From the NCBI GenBank assembly GCA_027492445.1, contig JAPUES010000203.1, positions 1-8,204 of the forward strand: DNA of 8,204 nt, written 5' to 3'. The position numbers were made by a program, and so were the translations under genes. The notes beneath the pieces were generated by a model. It saw nothing but the letters and a program-made list of their open reading frames with translations, was not told where the DNA came from and ran no database searches. This document shows, piece after piece, positions 6,083-8,204 of this stretch. Numbering within the stretch: position 1 is the stretch's first letter; every line of letters begins with the position of its first letter. The stretch is from Sporomusaceae bacterium. GTDB taxonomy: Bacteria > Bacillota > Negativicutes > DSM-13327.

Positions 6083-7246
6083 ATGGGACTAAAAGACATT
6101 ATAAAATATGAATGTATTTATATATTTCGTCAAAACCCTAAGCTGGCCCTTATCCTATTAGGCCTGCCAATCCTATATTCTTTACTCTTTGGCTTAGTTT
6201 ATAATGGAAATATCGTCAAGAACATGCCCACCCTTATCTATGATCAGGATCAAAGTACGGCTAGCTTTGCTTTGATACGATCTTTTGCTGATTCTGAACG
6301 CTATAATATTGTCGCCCAAGTGACTAGCCAAGAGGCAATGGAGGAAAATCTGCAGCGTGGCGACGCTGTTCTCGCTGTCGTTATCCCTCCAAACTTTGCC
6401 CATGATATAAAACTAGGAAAATCATCTCAAGTTTTGATTACCATTAATAGTGCCAATATAATGTTCTCCAACGCTATCCTGGGAAGTGTACAAGAGATTG
6501 TGCAGACCTTTTCCGTTGGTGCAGGGCAAAAGTCTCTCGAAGGTCTCAGCCAACTACCAAGCCAAGCCTTATCTGGCGTCGCCCCTATACGTCTTGGGGT
6601 ACGGGTTCTTCACAATCCAACCTTTTCCTATAGCAACTTTATGTTGGCCGGCCTCGCTGCCAACGGTTTACAAATTGCAATTATGATCTCTATCTGCGGT
6701 ATCTTAGCAAGAGAATTTTCCAATCTCTCCCCTTGGAAAAGCACATCCCCTCTAACTTTAATAATCGGGAAACTACTACCCTATTGGTTATGTGCTATGG
6801 TTAGTTTTATAACTGCTCTATGTATTACTATTACTCTTTTCCAGGTACCCTTTCGAGGTGATATCGGTAGTTTACTTCTTATTGGCTGCGCCTTTACCTT
6901 TGCCATCACTACGGTTGGTTTATTTTATTCAGTCATTGCTCCTAATGTCGTATATGCAGTCCAACTACCAATGTTGTACATTATGCCCTCCTATTTATTC
7001 AGCGGTTACAGTTGGCCAACCCTTGCCATGAATGACTTTAGCCGTGGATTTTCTGCCATCCTACCTATCACCTATGCCGCTGATTCCATTCGAGATATCC
7101 TGCTAGCAGGTTATTCCCCTTCATTACTTACTAACATCCTGATACTACTTACCTTCAGTACTATATTTTTATCCCTTTCTATTCTTATTTTTTCACTGCG
7201 TCGCAAAAAGATATTAAAATCCCTAGATCTGGAGGCAAGCCTATGA
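6083..7246 (+). CDS. ABC-2 type transporter permease, first of a tandem pair
   Basis: This 387-residue integral membrane protein has the ABC-2 (YhhJ/YbhS/YbhR-like) layout. It has a cytoplasmic N-terminus, one membrane helix (about 22-40), a large extracytoplasmic domain (about 45-180) and then five more helices (near 186-209, 233-254, 262-287, 290-310 and 350-371). Motifs shared with the next gene are LIYDQD, SFADSERY, GKLLPYW and FSGYSWP. The C-terminus is basic (RRKK). An upstream in-frame ATG at 6068 would overlap hlyD by 14 bp. I prefer the ATG at 6083 because it sits 1 bp after the hlyD stop, has a weak GGCGG 8 nt upstream, and aligns with the paralogue's first residue without gaps. Half-size permeases of this type pair up and need an ATPase subunit; none adjoins this gene. 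Confidence 0.9.
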   Translation: MGLKDIIKYECIYIFRQNPKLALILLGLPILYSLLFGLVYNGNIVKNMPTLIYDQDQSTASFALIRSFADSERYNIVAQVTSQEAMEENLQRGDAVLAVVIPPNFAHDIKLGKSSQVLITINSANIMFSNAILGSVQEIVQTFSVGAGQKSLEGLSQLPSQALSGVAPIRLGVRVLHNPTFSYSNFMLAGLAANGLQIAIMISICGILAREFSNLSPWKSTSPLTLIIGKLLPYWLCAMVSFITALCITITLFQVPFRGDIGSLLLIGCAFTFAITTVGLFYSVIAPNVVYAVQLPMLYIMPSYLFSGYSWPTLAMNDFSRGFSAILPITYAADSIRDILLAGYSPSLLTNILILLTFSTIFLSLSILIFSLRRKKILKSLDLEASL

Positions 7247-8204
7247 ACTGGTGGTATGTATTTAAACGAGAAGTAAAGCAACTGTTTATTAAGGATCCTA
7301 AACGAGCTATGTATTTATTCGGTGCTTGCGCTATATATATCTTACTTTTCGGTTTACTCTACGGTCCCCATGTAATGTCAAAAGTACCGATTGCCATCTA
7401 CGACGAGGATAATACTAGCTTGAGCCGCTCTCTCATACAAGCCTTTGATGATTCCGAGCGCTTCCAAATCATTGCCTACGTAACTTCTCGTGAAGAATTG
7501 AACAACATTCTCCATGAGAAACAGGCACAAGCCGCTATCACCATTCCTCTTGATTTTTCTCGCAATATCAAAACAGGTCATTCGGTACCAGTATTGGTTG
7601 ACATTAATGCTACAAATTTAATCATCGCCAATTCTGCTCTTTCCTCTGCTCAAGAAATTATACAATCTATTTCTACTGGGGTAGCTACAACCAAGCTAGA
7701 ATCTAGTGGGCAGCTACCTGAGCAAGCCCTTCATAAGGTAGCACCTGTAACCTTAGGCGTACGAATATTATATAATTCTACCTTAAGTTATCTTGATTTT
7801 TTTGTCCTAGGTCTAGCAATGGCGGCCCTACAGCAAGGTATTTTACTCTCCGTTGGTGCAAGTATGATTAGTGAATATCAAAACCTACAGGAACTACAAG
7901 AGGTTTCCACCTGGCAAGTTATTGCCGGGAAATTATTACCTTATTGGTTGTTTGGAACTTTATCCTTCTTGATGGCCTTAGCCTTATCCACACTAGCTTT
8001 TCAGATTCCTTTCAAAGGAACTTTTATTAGTTTATTGGTCCTTGGCACTGTATTTTCTTTTACCGCGACAGCACTTGCTAGCCTTATGGCAGCCATTTGC
8101 CGCGACGAAGTAAGCTTTACTCAACTTAGTTTAGCTTATACCGTACCTGCCTTTATCTTTTCAGGTTACACCTGGCCAAAGCACTCCATGGATACCCTTA
8201 GTAC
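7243..8204 (+). CDS. ABC-2 type transporter permease, second of a tandem pair (3' end outside window)
   Basis: The frame is open from ATG 7243 to the window edge, giving 320 residues of an expected 385 or so. It is paralogous to the preceding gene from its first residue: IAIYDED (50-56), AFDDSERF (67-74), the extracytoplasmic domain to about 180, GKLLPYWLF (229-237) and FSGYTWP (306-312) have counterparts in the same order. One N-terminal membrane helix (about 23-40) and at least four later ones are visible; the last helix and C-terminus are missing. GGAGG (7231-7235) lies 7 nt upstream, and the ATG overlaps the previous stop by 4 bp (ATGA), typical of coupled translation. It probably forms a heterodimer with the first permease. 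What follows downstream, possibly an ATPase or outer-membrane channel, cannot be seen. Confidence 0.9.
   Translation, partial: MNWWYVFKREVKQLFIKDPKRAMYLFGACAIYILLFGLLYGPHVMSKVPIAIYDEDNTSLSRSLIQAFDDSERFQIIAYVTSREELNNILHEKQAQAAITIPLDFSRNIKTGHSVPVLVDINATNLIIANSALSSAQEIIQSISTGVATTKLESSGQLPEQALHKVAPVTLGVRILYNSTLSYLDFFVLGLAMAALQQGILLSVGASMISEYQNLQELQEVSTWQVIAGKLLPYWLFGTLSFLMALALSTLAFQIPFKGTFISLLVLGTVFSFTATALASLMAAICRDEVSFTQLSLAYTVPAFIFSGYTWPKHSMDTLS

Noticed and set aside
6194..6686. Small open frames on both strands inside the first permease gene (6194-6403 minus, 6486-6686 plus)
   Set aside because: Both lie within a permease frame confirmed by its paralogue and show no independent start signals.
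7378..7581. Minus-strand frame of 67 codons inside the second permease gene
   Set aside because: It is antisense to the IYDED and DSERF segments that match the first permease, so the plus-strand frame is the real one.

Overview
The window looks like part of the chromosome of an AT-rich, low-GC bacterium, probably a Firmicute. Two things point that way: strong AGGAGG/GGAG ribosome binding sites, and a TTG start used with a good Shine-Dalgarno. The adaptor gene has a lipoprotein signal and belongs to a family that normally bridges the periplasm, so a diderm Firmicute such as Negativicutes (Sporomusa/Pelosinus-like) is plausible. This placement is inference; the window holds no marker gene that settles it.

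Layout. Positions 1-54 hold the 5' two thirds of a tRNA-Arg (anticodon ACG) on the minus strand, with a clear promoter at 94-122. Positions 55-418 are non-coding and contain a dense cluster of DnaA-box sequences (five TTATNCACA matches within 208-368, four of them exact TTATCCACA) and the intrinsic terminator of the next gene. Positions 419-2488 (minus) encode a complete polyphosphate kinase 1. Positions 2745-4262 (plus) encode a complete Ppx/GppA-type exopolyphosphatase with a C-terminal HD domain. The two are divergent across a 256-bp gap that contains a two-repeat PhoP-box-like element on the ppk side. A stem-loop terminator follows ppx.

From 4368 to the right edge runs one apparent operon. 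A TTGACA-N17-TAAACT promoter is overlapped by a 28-bp palindrome, followed by a TetR-family repressor (4442-5020), a lipoprotein HlyD/MFP adaptor (5059-6081), a first ABC-2 type permease (6083-7246), and a second, paralogous ABC-2 permease (7243 to beyond 8204, cut by the window edge). The last junctions are a 1-bp gap and a 4-bp ATGA overlap, which suggests translational coupling.

How it works together. Ppk1 makes polyphosphate from ATP and Ppx removes it, so the first half is a small polyphosphate turnover locus. The second half resembles a self-repressed export system of the YhiI/YhhJ or YbhG/YbhS/YbhR type: two half-permeases, which may pair, plus an adaptor. No ATPase lies between adaptor and permeases and none is visible in the window, nor is an outer-membrane channel. 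Most of this is recognisable biology. The most unexplained signal is the DnaA-box cluster in a gap with no dnaA gene in view.
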